Positions 1-12,569 of a stretch of DNA of 64,000 bases are shown in pieces. The stretch comes from Bretschneidera sinensis (lineage: Eukaryota > Streptophyta > Magnoliopsida > Brassicales > Akaniaceae). The notes beneath the pieces are model-generated. The model saw only the letters and a program-made list of their open reading frames with translations. It did not search any database and was not told where the DNA came from. The translations under genes were made by a program, and so were the position numbers. Each line of letters begins with the position of its first letter. Positions within the stretch are counted from its first letter, which is position 1. The DNA is taken from positions 127,172,536-127,236,535 of the forward strand of contig CM043699.1 of the NCBI GenBank assembly GCA_023935145.1. The letters run 5' to 3'.

Positions 1-900
1 TTGGAACCCAACGATGCGTTATCTTACATATAAACAAAATACTCGTTGTGTCATTTGTGCTTGTTCATTTTGTTAACACATTGTTTTTGAGAATTGGGAC
101 AATCATATGGGTTAATGGTTAGTAAATGTGTTGTATTTATGCTTCGTGTACGTTGATGGAATAATTGAAACATGCATATTTCACACCTCATTGATCATGT
201 ATGATATATAAGCTTGTAAAATGGAATGAAATTCATCTTTTGATATGAATTGGCTCATTATGGATTATTGTTCCAAGTCAAAAGTATTTGGATGATCTAA
301 GATCCTAGGGTAGAATCCACATATTAGCAACTCTCTTATGTAGTAAGAGAGTTGTGTGAATTGGATGAGTAGAGGGGATATTAGAATCCCATCGTTGTAA
401 TAAAAAAGGCATGGGTTAACAAAATTGTTTTCCTCTCGCTGCACTTGGTTGGTACAATTTTTGTGTAGGAAACAAAATTTTATAGGAAAACGAAAAAAAA
501 TCAACTAAAACCCAATTTCACATCTATTTTCTTTTTAAAAAAGAATTGTGTTAATTTTCCTCTCTATAACTTTTTTTACATTCAAGCAAAAAAAAAAAAT
601 CTTAAAATTGTTTGATAGAACATGCATGACACTGTTGACAACTATGCAAATCACGCAGCGAGGAAAATGTTGATGCCATTTTGAAGATCACTGAGAGCTG
701 ACAGAATTAAAGGAGAATAGATGCCGAAAGACTTAAATCTGGTTATAGGTTCAAAAATTGAATACAATATAACCAATATTTGGAGTTGGCAAAGGAGAAT
801 AGTCAGAAAAGAAATGAAAAAAAAAGAGCACCATTTTTCTCATCTAATTTGCCTTGTATATTTGATTATTTAATTCTCTTTAGGTCGTGCCATTTTCACA
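1..900. other. Unassigned AT-rich DNA
   Basis: No convincing gene or element was recognised here. Short open frames exist but show no family motif. A short stretch near 424-440 (TTTTCCTCTCGCTGCAC) reappears inverted near 652-668 (CACGCAGCGAGGAAAAT), hinting at an old inverted-repeat element, but its ends could not be defined. The gypsy remnant to the right loses recognisable coding similarity near 905. Confidence 0.4.
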
Positions 901-904
901 TTTC

Positions 905-2547
905 AAATCTATTTTATCAAGAACAGATGATCAACTAAGCTACAAACCAATAAGTATCTCTGACCACATAAACTTTACTTCTTTCCTAGTCAATCTGATC
1001 AATAGTTCAGCAATAATAGAAAAATCTTGAATAAATCTCCTATAATAATCAGTCAACCCCAAAAAGCTTCTAATGCAATCAGAGTAGTGGGTCTTTCCTA
1101 ATTCAACACTGCCTCCACTTTCTGTGGGTCAACTGCTATACCATCTCGTGATACAACATGCTCCTCAAAATACATTTCATTCAACAACACTAACACTTAG
1201 AGAACTTTGCATACAATTTTTCTCTCATCACAATTTTCAACACTATCTCTAAATGTTGCACATGCTCCTCTTCATTAGTGGAAGATACCAGAATATCATC
1301 AATAAATACAATCACAAATCTATTCAAGAATGGTTTAAACACGTGATTCATTAGATCCATAAATGCTTCAAGAGCATTAGTCAACCCAAATGGCATAAAA
1401 ATGAACTCCTGATGGCCATAACGTGTCCTAAATGCAGTCTTAGGAATATCTCCCTCCTTTATCCACAATTGATGATAACCTGATCTCAGGTCTATCTTAG
1501 AAAACTCCCTAGCCCTCTGTAACTGCTTGAGTAAATCATCTATCCTGAGCAAAGAATATTTATTCTTAATGGTGATTTTATTCAACTGCCTATAATCAAT
1601 ACACAACCTCATCGTTCCATCATTCTTCTTTACAAACAACACAAGGGCTCCCTAAAGTGACATACTAGGTTGAATAATTGTTTATCTAGCAACTCCTGAA
1701 GTTGAACTTTCAATTCTCTCAACTCAGCTGGTGTTATTGTATAAGGTGCTATAGATATGGGCGTTGATCCCAAAATTACCTCAATAGAAAACTCAATCTC
1801 CTTGTTGGGAGGCACACTAGACAATTCCTCAGAGAACATATCAGAAAAATCTTTTACTACTAAGATTTCTTCTAAGTTCTTAATCTCCTTTCTAGAATCC
1901 ACCACATATGCCAAATACCCCTCACAACCATTCTTCAACCATCTACTAACAGTCAGGGCAGAAATAAGACAGTTGGCAAGTATCTTACGTTCTCTCTGAA
2001 AGTTAAACTCCTCTTATCCTGGTATCCTGAACACCACATTCTTCCTAAAACAGTCTATCTAAGCCTGATATGCAGATAATTTATTCATTTTCAGAATTAA
2101 ATCAAAATTTGTCATATTTAAAGACAACAAATCAACTTCAAATTCTTTATCAACTATACTAATCACAAAACCCCAATAAATTGTCCTGATAATAACCCTG
2201 CCCCCAGTAGGAACCTCAACAATAACAGCATGCATCAAATGACTAACACAAGCATTAATAGATTTCATATAAACACTAGATACAAAAGAATGGGTTGCAC
2301 CAAGATCAATCAATAATATAGCAGGTCTATCTAGTATAGATACCATACCCATAACAATATCAGGAGTGACATGTGCATCCTGTTGGGTCAACGCATAGAC
2401 TCTACTATCTTTGGGCTGTAACTGACCACCACGTCCTCTCTCAACTACTGATCCTTTGTGTCTGCCCCGTATACTCCTTGATCCAGCACATCTCTCCACT
2501 TGTTTTCTCCCAACAGCTCTAGTACTTATCTTAACAGAATTCCCCAC
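905..2547 (-). pseudogene. Gypsy pol remnant (protease and reverse transcriptase)
   Basis: The aspartic protease lies at about 2059-2547 on the minus strand. Its active-site block reads DLGATHSFVS, where the family has D-S/T-G-A, so the catalytic triplet is altered. A linker at 1630-1938 leads into the reverse transcriptase at 1190-1642. This contains [23 protein letters not shown], the MPFGLTNA motif and the catalytic FIDDILV, the gypsy form of YIDD. Downstream to about 905 the frame continues in broken pieces. RNase H and integrase are not found. The family match is clear; the copy cannot encode a working polyprotein. Confidence 0.85.
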
Positions 2548-2559
2548 TGGACAATTACA

Positions 2560-3830
2560 CTAATATTTTCTCCCTCACCACATACAAAGCACACCAGAGT
2601 AGGACAATTCTGAGATAAATGTCCTATCTGATTACATCTATAGCAAACTCTTGTCTCTCGATCATACATTAGATTACCACTTCCCCTTGGTGGCATACTT
2701 ACTCTTCTACCATAACTTCCAGTTCCCATAGCCTATCTCCCAAATATAGGGGTCCCACCAATATTACTCTGAGCTACCGAAGCAACATATCCTACTTGTC
2801 TCTGACTCTATATTACAGCTCCATGTGACAAGGAATGCTACCTTTGGGGTGGTCTCCCACCCTGCACACTCATAGTACTACCACCTCTAGGTCCCTCAAA
2901 TCTAGACATTTTTAGCTAATCCCTCCTACCTCTAAACTTCATCACATCCTTCTCAATCTGCAGTGCTTTATCCACCATTATAGCATAATTCCCAATACCC
3001 ATGTAAGAGAGCTTAATTCGAATTTCATAGTGTAACCCATCTAGAAATCTATTACATTTTCTCTTCTCCCTATTTACTAACTCAGGTAAAAACCTTGACA
3101 GGGCTATAAATCTACTATCATACTCAGCCATAGATAAAGTATTCTACCTTAAATGAATAAAATATCTCTCCTACTGTGCTCGAAACGTATCTAGAAAATA
3201 CTTCCCAAAGAACACATCCTTAGATTTACACCAAGTTAAGGGATGATCTACCTGTGTACTCAATCTAGGCAGAATATCCTCCCACCATTGAGAAGTCTCA
3301 CCTTTTAGCTCAAATGAAGCAAAAGCAACCTTCTGCCTATCTATCACTAGTAAGACTTCAAAATATTTTTCAACATGTTTAATCCACTGCTCAGCTTCAA
3401 TAAGATTTACAGATCCTCTAAAATTTGGGGTTTAAACTTAATAAATCTCACAAAACAATCCCCTTGCATCTCATGTGCAAACACACCCTCTACCTCATAA
3501 GCTTCTTGTCTCACCACATTAGGTTCTATTTTACCCCTTTCCTCTAATCTCCTATGTAAATTATCAGCCTTTTCTTCTGCTGCATTCATTCTCTCTATAG
3601 CACGATCAAGAACTTCTCTCAACTTATCCCTCATAATATCAAATTTTCTCCAACCTTTACTAGTACCAACAATACTAGCAACCTGTTATCTTGCATGAAC
3701 CACAGACTCGACCTTCCCCTCCACTTCAACTCTTCTAAATATTGGGGGTCTGCCACATCCTCTCTGATAAAACTCTACTTCTAGCTCTAGCACGTCCACG
3801 TGTCATGCGTAGACTCTGCATTAAAATGTA
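2560..3830 (-). pseudogene. Gypsy gag remnant with CCHC zinc knuckle
   Basis: Translating the minus strand gives an Arg-rich start near 3800 (TRGRARA). A capsid-like region follows at 2916-3131 (MAEYDSRFIALSRFLPE, FLDGLHYEIR), then a zinc knuckle near 2600-2660, CYRCNQIGHLSQNC, matching CX2CX4HX4C with all metal ligands kept. Stops and frameshifts separate these blocks, so no full gag can be made. Gag binds and packages element RNA. The assignment rests on the knuckle and on its position between primer binding site and protease. Confidence 0.8.
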
Positions 3831-3892
3831 GTTTGTTTAAATCTTCCACTTCTTTAAATTTTTATGCAGTCTACAGAATCATAAAACCTAAT

Positions 3893-3904
3893 GCTCTGAT
3901 ACCA
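3893..3904 (-). other. Primer binding site of gypsy element
   Basis: The minus strand reads TGGTATCAGAGC, complementary to the 3' end of initiator methionine tRNA, four bases inside the LTR end at 3909. This primes minus-strand cDNA in many plant LTR elements and fixes the element's orientation. Confidence 0.85.
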
Positions 3905-3908
3905 AAAT

Positions 3909-5877
3909 TGTAATGACCAATTCCGGGTTGGCCACCCCCGAGACGGTGTCGTCACATTTTGAAATCCTAGCACGACACATATATGCAAAAATATAAAAAT
4001 ATATATCGACTGAAAATATATACATATATAAATATTTAACCCTCAATAGGGGAGTTACATTATTAAGATCCTAACTGAAACAATATATACAGCATATTAT
4101 GCATGAATATTTACAACAACAAAAAAATTCATTAGTCAGAGGATGTGGACCACGAGACTTACAGATAATAACTCAGTTTGAATCTCAGCTCACAAATTTA
4201 TTTGTCTTGCCTGCTACCTGAAATTATTTAACAATGAGGAGTGAGTTTCACAAGCTCAATGAATTAAATTTACTAGAAGTACTCGATTTATATATTTCTA
4301 GTTATATTCATTCATTGTTATATCAACATAATTAACCATCTATCTCTTCTCACATCCTAATTCAATCATTTATCGATCTTTCTTAATAAATAAATTATCA
4401 AGCCTCTTTCAATACATATATCTCAAATATTTTCACCAATTTAATATTTTCAATTAAATATCATCATAAAATTCACATCATATAAACGATCGATAATAAT
4501 TTTTTTTACTACTTCATCCTTTCTATTTATCTATCATCAAAATTGTCTCATTATGAGACTCATCTATCTATCAATCATTCTATACACAAAATTGATTCTT
4601 TAGCGTCTCAGACATTAATAATAAATATTTAAAACAAATATAATGCATAATTTAAATTTTCTTTCTTTCTTTCTCATCAGATCTTTTCACATTATCATCT
4701 GGGAATGTCTTCCCACATATCGACATGTTTCAGCTAGACCAGCTACCTTTTTGATCTTCTCAACTAGACTAGCTATCTTCCTGGTATTCTTTTTTATGCA
4801 TATGAGCAATAACATGCAAGCAATTATACATCAAAGCATTCAATTTAACTGTCTAATTCTTTCTAAAAATTATTATTCTTATCATATTTATTAAATTGTC
4901 TCATTATATCTCCTAACAATTTTTTTTTCAATCGTATTTTCAGCAATTTCATATAACTTCTCAACATAATTTTTTTATTAATCCATTAGTTTTAAAATTT
5001 AAATTTTTGTATAATTAATATTCAACATACTATTTAATCCCTAATCAATAAATCAATCAATTATCATACTTAATGGAAAATACATCATTAAATCATTATA
5101 ATTCACCCATTTATTCAAATATCATAAATTCATATTTTTTTGTCTCGATTACTAAAAGTAAATCTAACTCACCACATAGTACTTAAAGCTACCCGTGGAT
5201 CACCTCATTGCCTTTCCTACTCCTTTCAACAATTTCACCCGATTGTTGATCGTTAACACCTAGCATAATATTTATATTAAAATTTCTAATTTTTTCTCCA
5301 ATTCTTCCGTAATTCATACATTTAAATTTCTACATCAAATTTCAGGTAATTTCATATATGAATAATTTCAAAAAATAAAATTCATATTATTATCTTTTTT
5401 TTTCTTAAAGCTTTTCTCGAATCTCTTTAAAATTCCCCCATAAACTTCTTCAAAAATTTAATCTTTCAACCTTTTTTTTCAATCCCTAAGTGTTTAAGGA
5501 AAGCGAGCAATTTGAGAGAGAGAATATAATTTTAGAGTGAGGAAGAAATTTGTTGTAAACTAATTTTTAACAAACTAAACAAAAGCTTAATTTTTTTTAT
5601 ACCAAACCAGCTTCTTTTGTTTCTTAAGTGTCTTGCATGCAAAACACTTGCATTCATATATACTACACCTAGACACTTAGTGTTGTCTAGGTGTTTGTTT
5701 TTTTTTTTTTCTTTCTTTGTGGCAACAAACGGCTACACCTGGACGCTTAGCGTCCAAGTGTCTATTTTTTTTATTTATTACATTAATAGTAAATCTTTCA
5801 TGTATATATTATTTTAATTCAATGTAATATTTATCAAATTAATTCTTTACCCTTACTTTAAGAACACGGGTATTACA
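3909..5877 (-). repeat. 5' LTR of gypsy element
   Basis: The LTR begins TGTAATAC (minus strand, 5877) and ends GGTCATTACA at 3909, the expected TG...CA termini, and directly abuts the primer binding site. At 1969 bp it is long. The terminal block (GGGTTGGCCACCCCCGAG on the plus strand near 3925) recurs at 53007 and, inverted, at about 56350, showing that the family has another rearranged member in this window. The partner LTR is not in the window. Confidence 0.85.
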
Positions 5878-6740
5878 CCAATGCTGTCAGGTTTAAGGTG
5901 ACTGTACCAGGTGTTAGCAGCCTTTTCCAAGGTTAGAGGGAAAGCTCTGCACATAACGGTGTTGGGATGGTGGTGCAACATCTTGGTGGTCTGTAATGTT
6001 GGAGATGATCTACGGGATCTGTGATTCCATCGTAAGCCTTGATAACCGGCATTCGAAAGTGTCGAAGGAGAGGGACTTCAAGGATTTCCTAAGTTAAGGG
6101 TGGATCTTTTGAGCTGAGGTCATCGATGATGTTGGTTTTCCTTGCCTTAAAAGCTTTGTTTATCCTTTGGTCCATGTCCTACAATCTCTTGTCCAGGTCA
6201 GTGTGGTTTTTGGAGGTTGAGAAACCTTGGGATCTGACCCTAGAAGAAAACCTAGAGATGGAGTAGTTCTAAGACCTTACTTTGGCACGTGAGGATGATC
6301 CAGTTAAGGTCTGACTTTCAACATATTTATTACACCCGGGTGGTGTCTTTTGGCAGGAGCTCCATTGCGAGAGAGGATGAGGCATGGGGTGACGAGCTCT
6401 CCCCTTTACCTCGACAGTGAAGTCAGTGATAAGTCAAGTGAGCTCTTGGAATTGTTCATGAATCTGAGGGATAGTGGCATCCATAACAAGCAAGGCTGTT
6501 AGATTATCTTAGTATATAGGTTCTATCGAATCTGGATGAGGATCATGCCCAGTTCGTCCGTCTAATGGTTCGTTATCGCGTTTGGAGCCAGTATGCTCCT
6601 AGATAGCAAGGAGTTGTGGATTAGCTGATTATTGGCAGATAGATGCTCGTGTGGCGATTGAACTAGCTTCGGTAGTGCTTTTAGGCGGCATGATAACAGA
6701 TAAGTCCTTGATCCTTCAAAAAATAAAGACTTCCTTCTAG
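5878..6740 (-). pseudogene. Second Ty3/gypsy gag remnant
   Basis: The minus strand encodes, in shifted frames, FRMPVIKAYDGITDPVDHL followed by CRAFPLTLEKAANTWYSHL. This is the signature pattern of retrotransposon gag proteins in the plant Tat/Athila branch of Ty3/gypsy (inference from remembered family patterns). It directly abuts the LTR end at 5877, so the first gypsy element either inserted into this gag or was joined to it by a deletion. Several in-frame stops make it non-functional. Confidence 0.75.
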
Positions 6741-7340
6741 CACCAATCTTTTGATGCTGAAAATCTATCGGAATCTGAGCCGTCGAAGAGTGGGATCTGT
6801 GTACACAAAATGAGGTAGAATCCTAAAGTCACGGACGGCTGGAAAGGGTGTGCCTCCAGAGCATTCTCCAATGCCTAAGTTAGTAGAGGGATTTTTTTTT
6901 TTTTTTTTTTTTTTCTGGAGAGACTAAAATAACTATATAAAATCAAGAGTTGTCTCTAGAAGATTATATGTGCCTTTTGATTTATGAAAACCCTTTTTTT
7001 ATAGTGTATTAAAGTAAAGTCCGATTAGGAGAAAAATTGTATTATTGAGATAGGAGTAGCATTATATTGGAGTTATCTAAGTCCATACGAATTTATCCAA
7101 AAGTTGAAGTAGTGGAATAGCATAAGGTATTTCTCTTGGTGCGAAATTACCATTATGTCCCTTACCACATGTCGGGAGCAGATTGGCTGTCTTATAGTGT
7201 TTTAAAAGACTATCAGTTTGCTTTGGAGAATGACACGTGTCACCATGTAATTGGAGAGGGAATTTTCCCCTACATCAAATAGTGTCACAAATGATGACAC
7301 CAAGCCATTAACGCCAATGGAATGACTATTACTTAAGTGA
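6741..7340. other. Probable leader/LTR sequence of second gypsy element
   Basis: The minus strand near 6740-6760 reads TTGGTGCTAGAAGGAAG, which could be a primer binding site, followed by a non-coding region with a poly-T run at 6892-6916. That order would suit the leader and LTR of the gag remnant to the left, but no second LTR copy was found, so the boundary is not supported. No gene was seen. Confidence 0.35.
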
Positions 7341-7372
7341 AAGATAATATGAAAGACTCTTTTTATTTTGGG

Positions 7373-7727
7373 ATTTGGGATTATGTTTAAAGACAATATT
7401 TTTGGAGATGGTATTTTAAGAAAATTAAATTTAAGCAATTAGATAGTTATTAGGATTTGATTTACTTTCTTATTTAAATAATGTTTGATGCTTACACAAG
7501 AGCACTTATACTAAGATCGTAAAAGAGACTGGATTATGGAATAAAATTCTAGTTTTGTTATCTCTTATCCCTCTTTTTCCTCGATTCTTTATTCTTCTTG
7601 GTTTATTATGTCTTCTATATGTCTAATTTCTATCTAATCTATTTTCTTTCAGTCTAATATTTCTGATTTTCTGTTGTTTTTTCCCTTTCTTAATTTGTTT
7701 CTCTTGTTGTTTATCTGTCCTACACCA
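7373..7727 (+). repeat. Left LTR of short element
   Basis: It matches 8734-9088 over its length (shared blocks include TTAGATAGTTATTAGGATTT and TTTGTTATCTCTTATCCCTC) and ends CTACACCA just before the primer binding site. The exact start is uncertain by about 30 bases. Confidence 0.75.
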
Positions 7728-8733
7728 AATTGGTATCAGAGCCAAAAGGTCATGCATCCTACCTCTATATATCCCTTAAATCACATACAATATCTATTTA
7801 TACAAAAAAAAAAATTCTATGCCGTGAACAGTGCCATTATAATACGTGAATAATGTCATTGCTATAGTGCAGATGAACAATGTCATCGTTGCAGTGTTGA
7901 TGAATAATGGTCTGCATTTTGTTATTTCTATATTTTCTTTTTGTAGTTTCTAATTTAAAAAATAGAAAAAAAGATAGTTCAAAAAATAAGAAAAAAATTA
8001 TAGGTTTCCTTTTCTGTTTTATTTGTAGTCATTTTTTTTTATTTACATCAAATTGGAGTCACTTGTGAGGAATATGTGAGTTGAGTCAGATTCTTCTGGT
8101 TACAGTTCATCATGTACTGTATCCAATTATAGAAGATGTGTTCTATTAGATTTTTGGTCTGTTTGGGCATACCAAGAATATTAGTTTTCTCCTAAATTCA
8201 GTGGATTGTCAAGCTATTGTGCAATACAGGTTGCCTCAAGATGTTATCTGGGATAAAACCGAGTTTGATGGTCGTTGCGTAATAGTTGCCCATTGGAGAT
8301 CGCATATTCTAACTTTGAAACTCGAATCCTCCTGATGCAACAACTCCTTGCACGAACAACACAATTAGTGGAAGTAGCTTTCACCAAAACTTCTACTAAT
8401 CAGGATTCCATTTAAGACGATTATGAAATTGTTTCTCCAATCTACACACACTTTAAAGAGAAAGAACAAATAATTCAAGAAAATTCTAACATTCACAGTG
8501 AGATATACCTATTGAGTCACTTCAAATGAACAAGGCCAAAGCCAAAATGAGGGCAAGATTTGTGCATGTGACCTTATTGTGTTCGATCGAGAATGCTACA
8601 TCTCAAAATTTTCAAGTCTTCACCAAGGCATCCATAGTTCTAATCCTTCATCATTACAAAGCTCGTGGTCAAGTTTTTTGTAAATGGAGTAGAAAGATAC
8701 AGAATAGGAAAGATAATATTTATTATTTTGGAA

Positions 8734-9088
8734 TGTTGGGATTATATTGTAATGACAATATTTTTGGAGGTGGTATTTTAGGAAAATTAGATTTAGGCAA
8801 TTAGATAGTTATTAGGATTTGATTTGCTTTCTTATTTAAATAATATTTGATGCCTACATAAGAGCACTCATATTAAGATTGTAAAGGAGACCAGATTATG
8901 AAATAAACTTTTAGTTTTGTTATCTCTTATCCCTCTTTTCCCCGGTTCTTTATTCTTCTTGGTCTATTATCTCTTCAATCTGTCTAATTTCCATATGATA
9001 TATTTTCTCCCAGTTTAATATCTCTAATTCTTTGTTGTTTCTCCCATTTCTTAATCTACTTCTCTTTATACTTATTTTTCCTACACCA
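8734..9088 (+). repeat. Right LTR of short element
   Basis: It begins TGTTGGGATTATATTG and ends CTACACCA, the same end as the left copy. The two copies differ at scattered sites and small indels, so the insertion is not recent. Confidence 0.75.
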
Positions 9089-9914
9089 CAACTCCATTTA
9101 AATCTATCATAACTACATTTCCTAAAGATAAGAAATATTGAAAGAAAATGTATTGAAATGAAGATGTAAACCTTGATTAGAATGTAATTTCTATGCAAAA
9201 AGGAAATGAAAAGATCTATATGAATATAAATTGTTTTCAGGCATTGATGTACCCATCAAGATGGCAAGGTATTTTGATTTCTCGGGTGAGACAATCATGA
9301 AGCAGAAACTTTGTGCCTCATTAAGATCATATTGGCATAATCTCCCAAAAAAAACAACACAAGGTTCTCTTCCCTTGCATCAACATACTATATATCTGCC
9401 GATAAAGAATTGGCTTGACCTTGTAAAAAGCAAAACTAATTATATTTGGTAGCATGCCAACTGAACAAATGAAAACTAGTGAGAAAATTAAATTTTGGAC
9501 ATATTTATGTATCTGTCACATACCACATCTTTCTCTGTTAGTATTTTCTTTCTTTGTGTCAGCTATCTTTCTCTCTTGATATTATTTCCCTCTATTTTCT
9601 ATCACCCAAACCACATCTCTCTTTTTTTTTATTTTTTTATTTCTCTACCATAAGCATCGGCTACAATTTGATTTTCTAGGAGTAGAGAGATTGACAACTA
9701 ATGAGCAAGATAATCTTACGTCGATTGATGAGTGAAGGATCTGGTTGAGGAAGTAGGGTAGATGAACATGGATTAGCGGTAAGGTGACCATTTTGTTGTG
9801 GTGATGAACAGGGAGTAGGAGATGGGTTGTCTTAAATTCTTAAAAACAATCATTGTTGTAGTTGAATTGATTTTAATTTGACGCAAGGAGCAAAGATTTT
9901 ATAAATCTTTGATA
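9089..9914. other. Unassigned intergenic DNA
   Basis: There is a pyrimidine-rich stretch near 9500-9660 and an unrecognised 73-codon plus-strand frame at 9231-9452. No conserved domain, repeat pair or RNA gene was seen. Confidence 0.4.
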
Positions 9915-10803
9915 TACAGTAAATCATATTTGAAATGGTTCAATATCTCCGTCGATATAACAATCCCCTGGATATTTTTGCTCTTACTCGAAATATAGAG
10001 GTGTTGGTTAGTTCTTGTGTGGGTTTTCATAATGAAGAGATTTGACATAGCCATGAGTGGAAATGCTCATCATTGGGAATTGAAGGTTGTGGATAGTTTT
10101 CTTGAATATAACACGAAGGTTAACTTGCATGATGGAGACAAGGTTAAATGGAGGTTGAAGAAAATTTAAGGTCAAGTCTTTTTACAAGACTGTTGTTCAC
10201 AGAAACACTGACGGGAAGGATAATTTTCTTTAGAAAGTGATTTGGAAAAGCTTCGCTCCTTTAGAGATTGCTATCTTTGCTTGGGAAGCTAGTTGGGGTG
10301 ACATACTCACAACTAACAAAAGGGACGATGTTGATCAATAGATTTTATCTTTGTGAAGAAAAGGCTGAATCAATTTATCATCTCATTTTTGGGTTGTTCC
10401 TTCAGTAGACATTTATGGGAGATGACTTTTAGTGTGGTGGGAATCCAATAGGTGGTTGCCGACTCAGTTCAAGATGATGTATGAGCTTGGTGTGGATTAA
10501 GAGGATCAAAAGAAAAGGAGAAAGTCCTATTGCTTGATTCTTCTTTTTACATTTTTTGGGTCATTTGGCATAAATAGAGTAAGAGAGCTTTCGATAGCAA
10601 CGAAAAGCCCTTAGCCACCATCAAGGATGGGTGGTTACATACTTTTAGGTTTTGGTTTAAGGGAAATTTTTTTTTGTAAATGATGAAGATATCATAGAGT
10701 CTTCATTTAGATACTATTATGTAGATAGTTTTTGTACTTGGGAAGCACCCCCCTTGGTGCCTTTGATTTTATTATACTTCTTTTTAACTTATCAAAGAAA
10801 AAA
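9915..10803 (+). pseudogene. 3' end of a LINE (non-LTR retrotransposon)
   Basis: In broken frames the plus strand encodes the C-terminal zinc-binding domain that follows reverse transcriptase in plant L1-type LINEs: FSVKSFYKTVVHRN, then VIWKSFAPLEIAIFAWEAS and LINRFYLCEEKAESIYHLI. The coding remnant is followed by a 3' UTR and the A-rich tail AAAGAAAAAAAAC near 10794-10806, as expected of a 5'-truncated LINE. A fuller relative lies at 23570-27095. Stops are frequent; it is dead. Confidence 0.75.
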
Positions 10804-10842
10804 AACAATTTGGCTTCAATATCAAGAGAGATGAGAAGAGAA

Positions 10843-11086
10843 TACTCACTCCATCCCATATTTTTAGTCCACTTTCTATTTGCACAAAGTTTAATGCAAA
10901 TGTTATTTTGTACAAAACATATTTCAAAGTTAAAGTAGAGTTAAGTACATGCGGTCATATAAGAGTTATGTGTAACATAAAAAGAAGAGATTAAAGGTGT
11001 ACTTGTATCCTATTTAAGAAAAATGGACAAACAATAAGGGATATCTATTTTAGGAAAGATTGACTAAAAATATTTCATAGTGAGTA
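10843..11086. mobile_element. Stowaway-like MITE
   Basis: The left end reads TACTCACTCCATCCCATATT and the right end, reverse-complemented, reads TACTCACTATGAAATATTT, continuing to a shared TTTTAGTC. These terminal inverted repeats and the TA at each outer edge fit Tc1/mariner-type Stowaway elements. The element is about 244 bp, with no coding capacity, directly downstream of the LINE tail. Confidence 0.75.
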
Positions 11087-11159
11087 TCATTTTTTTATAA
11101 GTGAGGATAGAAGAGAATATTATGAGTGAAGAGAGAAGAAATGGATTGGGAAGTTCTAA

Positions 11160-11974
11160 GGGTACATTTGGTATTGTTGTGATTTTTTTTTTCAAAAAAA
11201 TGAAAATGGCAAAAAAAAGTCATTTGGTTGTATGTTATTGCATATTCTTGTTTCCAAATTTATGGAAACAAAAACCATAAGGTAAAAAAAAAAATCCAAA
11301 ACAAGAAAAAGTCGTTTCCATGGTTTTTTGAAAACAAAGTGGAAACAAGAAACAAGGCAAAATAGTTCGGCCATACATAACTTTACCTTTGGCCTGAGTT
11401 CAAGCCTTGGCATGGGAAATCCATATGAGAATTAGGACCTTATATTAATAGGAGTGATACACATGGCAAAGTGGTGCTTTCACTTTACCTAACATGCACA
11501 GACACCTCTTTGTCATTTTCTTAGTTTCAAATATCTCTTCTATTAAAGTTTAAATGCCCTCTCAAAACTGGCTAATCATAATATTATTATAATATACTAG
11601 TAATAATAATTTTGATACTATTGCTATGCCCCTCTTATGATCATGTTGCTCTTTCATTAAGTTTGTGTTAGATTATTTTTGTTTTTACCTATTGATATAG
11701 ATATTAACTATGCAAAACCCAACAAAAAAACTATTAATTGTAGAGCAAGTGAACATACTTTATTGTATATGATATTATGATTATGATGATGTGCATTACT
11801 ATGTGTCACATGTTTTTATAAATTTCTTAATTTTTTTTAAAATCATTCTTTAAACAATTGAGCCTAAAATCTTTATACAATTCCGCACACACTCAAACCA
11901 TTTTAATTAAATCCAATAAATAATAAAAATTTAAAGAAGAACTATAAGTAGTATTACTCATTGAAGATACAAAG

Positions 11975-12040
<66 letters not shown>

Positions 12041-12277
12041 AATAAACAGATAATTATAAAATAAAAAGAAACATACTACATATATTAATACAGATCAGAT
12101 TTGCTAATTATGAAAAAGAAAAAGTGAAAGTATCTGTAATGACCAATCAAACATGTTTTAGGTTCTTAAATTTTTTACACCAAACATAGTTTCTGTTTTC
12201 AAATATTGGAAAAATAATAGAAACGGAACAATTGAAAACAAAAAACCGAAAACTTTCAACGATACCAAACACAACCT
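11160..12277. mobile_element. Inverted-repeat transposon, hAT-like non-autonomous
   Basis: The left end (GGGTACATTTGGTATTGTTG) matches the reverse complement of the right end (AGGTTGTGTTTGGTATCGTTG). Both arms then carry related runs of GAAAAC/GTTTTC-type sequence. The pattern resembles hAT-derived MITEs with a GTGTTTGGTA terminus (inference). No transposase frame was seen, and no clean 8-bp flanking duplication could be read, so the superfamily is tentative. The interior includes the AT microsatellite at 11978-12036. Confidence 0.55.
11978..12036. repeat. (AT)n microsatellite
   Basis: An uninterrupted AT dinucleotide tract of about 59 bases inside the inverted-repeat element. Confidence 0.95.
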
Positions 12278-12569
12278 AAATTATGTAATAGCTGAAAATA
12301 TTGGATTTTAAAACCCATTCATTTTAAAAAGCCTTGACATTCATAAATTCTTCATCCAAACACTAAAATAGTGAAGGTATACCATTGTTAACAATCATGT
12401 AAGAACATCATGATTGCTGATTAAGATTAATAAGTCATGCTTTGGATGCATTTGTCAAATTTTATTTTCGAGTGGCAGTGTTTTCAGTATTTCGAAAACA
12501 AAAAACATGTTTGATAATCAAACCTATTGCATAGTAATGACATACGTATGGAAGATTAAATATTAGGGT
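12278..12569. other. Unassigned AT-rich DNA
   Basis: Nothing recognisable was seen between the inverted-repeat element and the next LTR-like repeat. Confidence 0.4.

Larger units (their letters stand above)
905..5877 (-). mobile_element. Truncated Ty3/gypsy LTR retrotransposon
   Basis: On the minus strand this reads 5' LTR (5877 to 3909), primer binding site (3904 to 3893), gag, aspartic protease and reverse transcriptase, the order of a plant Ty3/gypsy element. Similarity fades near 905, inside or just after the reverse transcriptase, so RNase H, integrase and the 3' LTR are absent from the window. Frames are broken by several stops and shifts. The five bases outside the LTR at 5878 (CCAAT) cannot be matched to a target duplication because the other end is missing. 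A second copy of this LTR family lies at 52990-56382. Confidence 0.85.
7340..9088 (+). mobile_element. Short non-autonomous LTR element
   Basis: Two direct repeats of about 355 bp (about 7373-7727 and 8734-9088) flank about 1 kb. The left repeat is followed by TGGTATCAGAGCC at 7731, an initiator-Met tRNA primer binding site, so the repeats are LTRs and the element reads on the plus strand. The internal region has no reverse transcriptase or integrase; its largest frame, 92 codons at 8526-8804, runs into the right LTR and is not recognised. Similarity between the repeats extends slightly upstream of 7373, so the left edge is approximate, and no clear target duplication was found. This is a TRIM/LARD-like element dependent on a partner. 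Confidence 0.8.

Noticed and set aside
4643..5817. Plus-strand frames of 66-83 codons
   Set aside because: They lie within the gypsy LTR and show low-complexity translation.
5878..5882. CCAAT as target duplication of the first gypsy element
   Set aside because: The other element end is not in the window, so it cannot be tested.
9231..9452. 73-codon plus-strand frame
   Set aside because: No recognisable motif, no homologous copy in the window and no promoter context.
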